NCBI GenBank assembly: GCA_031551125.1 | Contig: JAVBOB010000004.1 | Coordinates: 62,001-126,000, forward strand | DNA: 64,000 bases | Reading direction: 5' to 3' | Origin: JAIRNF01 sp031551125 | GTDB taxonomy: Bacteria > Bacteroidota > Bacteroidia > Bacteroidales > UBA932 | Shown: piece after piece, positions 62,000-64,000 of the stretch | Layout of the letters: each line of letters opens with the position of its first letter | Position numbering within the stretch: position 1 is the first letter of the stretch | Program-made: the position numbers and the translations under genes | The notes under the pieces: generated by a model | Databases searched by the model: none | Told to the model about the DNA's origin: nothing | What the model saw: only the letters and a program-made list of their open reading frames with translations

Positions 62000-63148
62000 T
62001 TAAAAATTAAAATTGAATTTTTGTTTGAAAAAGTCCCGCATTTCAGGGATTTGCGCCCACAGTTCAAATGGAGCATAAAAGAGGTGCAGGAGGTAACTCT
62101 TTTTATCCACTTCAATAGCAAATGATACTGGTTTCTTCGACTGGTCTAATTGGTATTTAGTGAGTAATTGCTCAACGTTGACGTTCTTCAGCGTTTCACC
62201 TTCAAACACCTCTCCTGTTTCCTCATCAATTAGGGTTGGTAATGTTGTAATTTCGCCAGGTAGTAGGTCGGTGAATGCCGCTTGAATGTCCTCTACACGG
62301 GTGACCAGCCCGCGAGAACACGCCCAACGCTTAGCATATATTTTAGAATCTTCGCCCGCTTGCTCGCGGGCTTCTTTCGACAGGTAGGGAGCAAGGTAAG
62401 CACCTACCTTGCCAACATCTTTAATAGGCTCATTGCTAAAGTCAACGGGCTGCAAAAAGATTGATTTACGTTGCCCATTCAGGGCAACGGTATAAAACTT
62501 ATCGCGATTCTTTGCAAAAAAATCGTAATCCGATACGCGAAGTTTTTCGTCAATTACGGCGCGGGTTCTCTCGAACCGTGGCCGCAAAAAACTTTCCGAA
62601 TAGATAGTAAAGCCTTCCCTACGCAAAAGGTTAAGCCAACGGAGGTTAACGCGCCAATAATGCACGTAATCGACATAAGAGAAAAGACAATGATAGTGAA
62701 GTACACCACGACACTTACGAGTGTCCTCAATACGTTCCCCGTTTTGCCTCTCATTAACCCAAAGATATTTTTGGAGCTTATAGTTTTTACGCTCATTATC
62801 AAGAAAATGTTTAAATATGCCATGTAACCACTCGTCCTGTTCCTGACGAGTGAGATTTTGCTTTTCTTCAGGTAATTCAGGAAAGGTAAGCGTAACAAAC
62901 TTCAACTGTAGTTGCTGTTTGCGTTCCAATGTCAAATACAACGACATCGCAGCACTACGTATCTTTCGGGCACCTTTGCCCGAAAGCTGAAATCCCTTTT
63001 CCGCCGTGTGCGAAAAATCTTGCTCAGCCTTTGGCTGTCGCTCACCTTCGGGGGTGTTAGTCCCCAAAGATTTGGGGACTAACATTAAACTGAAATCTTC
63101 ACGCACTACCGCGCGGTAGTGCTTTAGCTGCTCACAGTCGAACATCAC
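62000..63148 (-). CDS. Phage replication initiation protein (HUH rolling-circle Rep)
   Basis: 382 residues. Motif I FVTLTFP (84-90), metal-binding HUH motif LHYHCLF with His151 and His153, and motif III AYLAPYLSK with Tyr251 and Tyr255 three residues apart and Lys258. The paired tyrosines match the gpA-type superfamily (phiX174), in which both act in nicking and rejoining. It would nick the double-stranded replicative form to start ssDNA synthesis. The start overlaps the upstream gene by four bases. Confidence 0.88.
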   Translation of the reverse strand: MMFDCEQLKHYRAVVREDFSLMLVPKSLGTNTPEGERQPKAEQDFSHTAEKGFQLSGKGARKIRSAAMSLYLTLERKQQLQLKFVTLTFPELPEEKQNLTRQEQDEWLHGIFKHFLDNERKNYKLQKYLWVNERQNGERIEDTRKCRGVLHYHCLFSYVDYVHYWRVNLRWLNLLRREGFTIYSESFLRPRFERTRAVIDEKLRVSDYDFFAKNRDKFYTVALNGQRKSIFLQPVDFSNEPIKDVGKVGAYLAPYLSKEAREQAGEDSKIYAKRWACSRGLVTRVEDIQAAFTDLLPGEITTLPTLIDEETGEVFEGETLKNVNVEQLLTKYQLDQSKKPVSFAIEVDKKSYLLHLFYAPFELWAQIPEMRDFFKQKFNFNF

Positions 63149-63465
63149 ACGAATAAATCAAGTTGAACGTGTGATAATTTTTGCCGTTCTTCACGCAAAC
63201 GGGCAAGAAGAGTAGGGGGGTACTTCAACGAGGCGGTAGTAACCAGCTTATCAAATGCAGCCACTAACGCTTTTTTGTCCTCTTTATAGAGGACATGGAA
63301 CCTCCACAACTTTTGGGCGTTTGCCCAGTAGTAGGATGATTTCGGCACAATACCAGCCGTAAATATCCAACCGCCAACTACATCATTAGCGGGATGCTTT
63401 GACAGTTCGAACTCAAACCCGAACACAGGATGTACTACCGCCGTCTTATATACTATATCACTCAT
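63145..63465 (-). CDS. Small phage protein upstream of Rep
   Basis: 106 residues, soluble: VVHPVFGFEFELSKHPANDVVGGWIFTAG, then a helical C-terminus (ALVAAFDKLVTTASLKY, LLARLREERQKLS). Translationally coupled to Rep by an ATGA overlap, so likely a replication partner. No family recognised. Confidence 0.75.
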   Translation of the reverse strand: MSDIVYKTAVVHPVFGFEFELSKHPANDVVGGWIFTAGIVPKSSYYWANAQKLWRFHVLYKEDKKALVAAFDKLVTTASLKYPPTLLARLREERQKLSHVQLDLFV

Positions 63466-63543
63466 AACATCAATGTTACAATAGGAGTAATCCGAAAGGC
63501 GACACTAAGACAAGTCCATAAGGTGTGTCGCAATTGGAATCTC

Positions 63544-63981
63544 TTATTCTTGATTATAAGGACATTTATCTAAGGGAAATACGCACGAAGCAGCAACGGG
63601 GCAACCTTGACAAGGCTCGTCAAGTGTATCTTTAAAAGCATGTATATCTTCGTTGTCTTCACGAAATATACAACCAACACAATCAAACAATATGCAAGTA
63701 TCCTTAATAGGGCATGGCTTAATATGGAGAATAGCCGAACTAACGCTATCCTTATGTTTCTTACGCAACTTAGCAAGGGTAGCAACGTACTTTTTTGTAC
63801 GGTAGAGTTTAAACGTCTGATTTTGATTATTTTCGATAAGAAACTTTAAGGTATCCCAAATCTTAACGGAATCACCACATCTAAACTCTCTAGCATGAGA
63901 ATATAAATCATCCGCATAAGTAAGGCACTTTCTTTCAACAATATCTAACTCGGAATGCAACACTTTAATTTCGCTAGCCAT
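63544..63981 (-). CDS. Cysteine-rich phage protein
   Basis: 145 residues. N-terminal helical half, C-terminal half with a cluster of Cys (CPIKDTC, CVGC, CQGCPVAASC, CP), arranged in CxxC-type pairs that suggest zinc or Fe-S binding. Rightmost gene; 78 bases before the next. Its start is 19 bases from the window edge. Function unknown; a regulator or nucleic-acid-binding role is possible. Confidence 0.72.
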   Translation of the reverse strand: MASEIKVLHSELDIVERKCLTYADDLYSHAREFRCGDSVKIWDTLKFLIENNQNQTFKLYRTKKYVATLAKLRKKHKDSVSSAILHIKPCPIKDTCILFDCVGCIFREDNEDIHAFKDTLDEPCQGCPVAASCVFPLDKCPYNQE

Positions 63982-64000
63982 CTTATAAAAGATGATAACC

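Larger units (their letters stand above)
55163..64000. mobile_element. Prophage resembling lipid-containing ssDNA phages (FLiP/PhiCjT23-like), left part
   Basis: Compact block of 15 small genes, 14 leftward, many abutting or overlapping. It encodes an HUH rolling-circle replication protein, a candidate double-jelly-roll capsid protein, at least six single-span membrane proteins, a muralytic virion protein and a spike-like protein. There is no terminase, portal, tail, integrase or packaging ATPase. FLiP has a ~9.2-kb circular ssDNA genome with an internal membrane and infects Flavobacterium; the size visible here (~8.8 kb to the edge) fits. The right boundary lies outside the window. Confidence 0.72.

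Noticed and set aside
55163..64000. Microvirus (Gokushovirinae/Alpavirinae) identity for the prophage
   Set aside because: No recognisable single large VP1 capsid protein (~500+ residues) and too many one-span membrane proteins.
55163..64000. Filamentous phage (inovirus) identity
   Set aside because: No Zot-like morphogenesis ATPase and no pVIII-type leader-processed coat protein in the visible part.
1..64000. tRNA genes
   Set aside because: No cloverleaf with T-loop GGTTC-AATCC pattern was recognised on either strand by eye; a tRNAscan run would settle it.

Overview
The window is a chromosomal segment of a member of the Bacteroidota, most likely order Bacteroidales, carrying the left part of a small integrated phage at its right end. 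Support for the phylum: a SusC/SusD pair, an Oar-like TonB receptor, the rpmB-rpmG-DUF4295 cluster, a head-GIN protein, a DPP-IV family peptidase, and repeated promoters of the Bacteroidota type (-7 box TAnnTTTG, with or without TTTG near -33). Genus cannot be fixed from the sequence alone.

Layout. 0-12 kb: 5' end of mnmE, an orphan PhoB-type response regulator, a TPR protein paired with an outer-membrane barrel, a DPP-IV-like peptidase, a DSD1/D-threonine aldolase-like enzyme and a serine hydrolase. 12-17 kb: L28-L33-DUF4295, a TPM/LemA pair, rimO, a DUF486 membrane protein. 17-25.5 kb (leftward): tpx, a D-aminoacylase-like lipoprotein, another serine hydrolase, a lipoprotein resembling the SecD ectodomain, guanine deaminase, iorB-iorA. 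25.9-42 kb: Ca2+-type P-ATPase, metK with a structured leader, an Oar-like receptor, an orphan ABC solute-binding lipoprotein, a SusD/SusC pair, an N-terminal-nucleophile amidase. 42-55 kb: ftsK, a LolA-like protein, a PQQ-propeller-like protein, a head-GIN protein, RNase P RNA, an XRE regulator behind a regular operator array, pyrD, a split chromate transporter, cinA, a small acidic protein. Intergenic regions are rich in short palindromes and MITE-like elements.

55.2-64 kb: a compact leftward gene block with no terminase, portal, tail or integrase gene. It encodes a rolling-circle HUH replication protein with paired tyrosines, a beta-rich protein that is the best candidate for the major capsid protein, at least six small single-membrane-span proteins, a membrane-anchored muralytic protein and a spike-like protein with BACON-like repeats. 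This composition fits integrated relatives of the lipid-containing ssDNA phages FLiP and PhiCjT23 of Bacteroidota (Finnlakeviridae-like). A lipoprotein gene with its own host-type promoter and flanking terminators looks like a moron (lysogenic conversion) cassette. The phage runs off the right edge; a dif-like site at 55163-55190 is a candidate left attachment site, predicting a partner just beyond 64 kb. This prophage is the most unusual system in the window.
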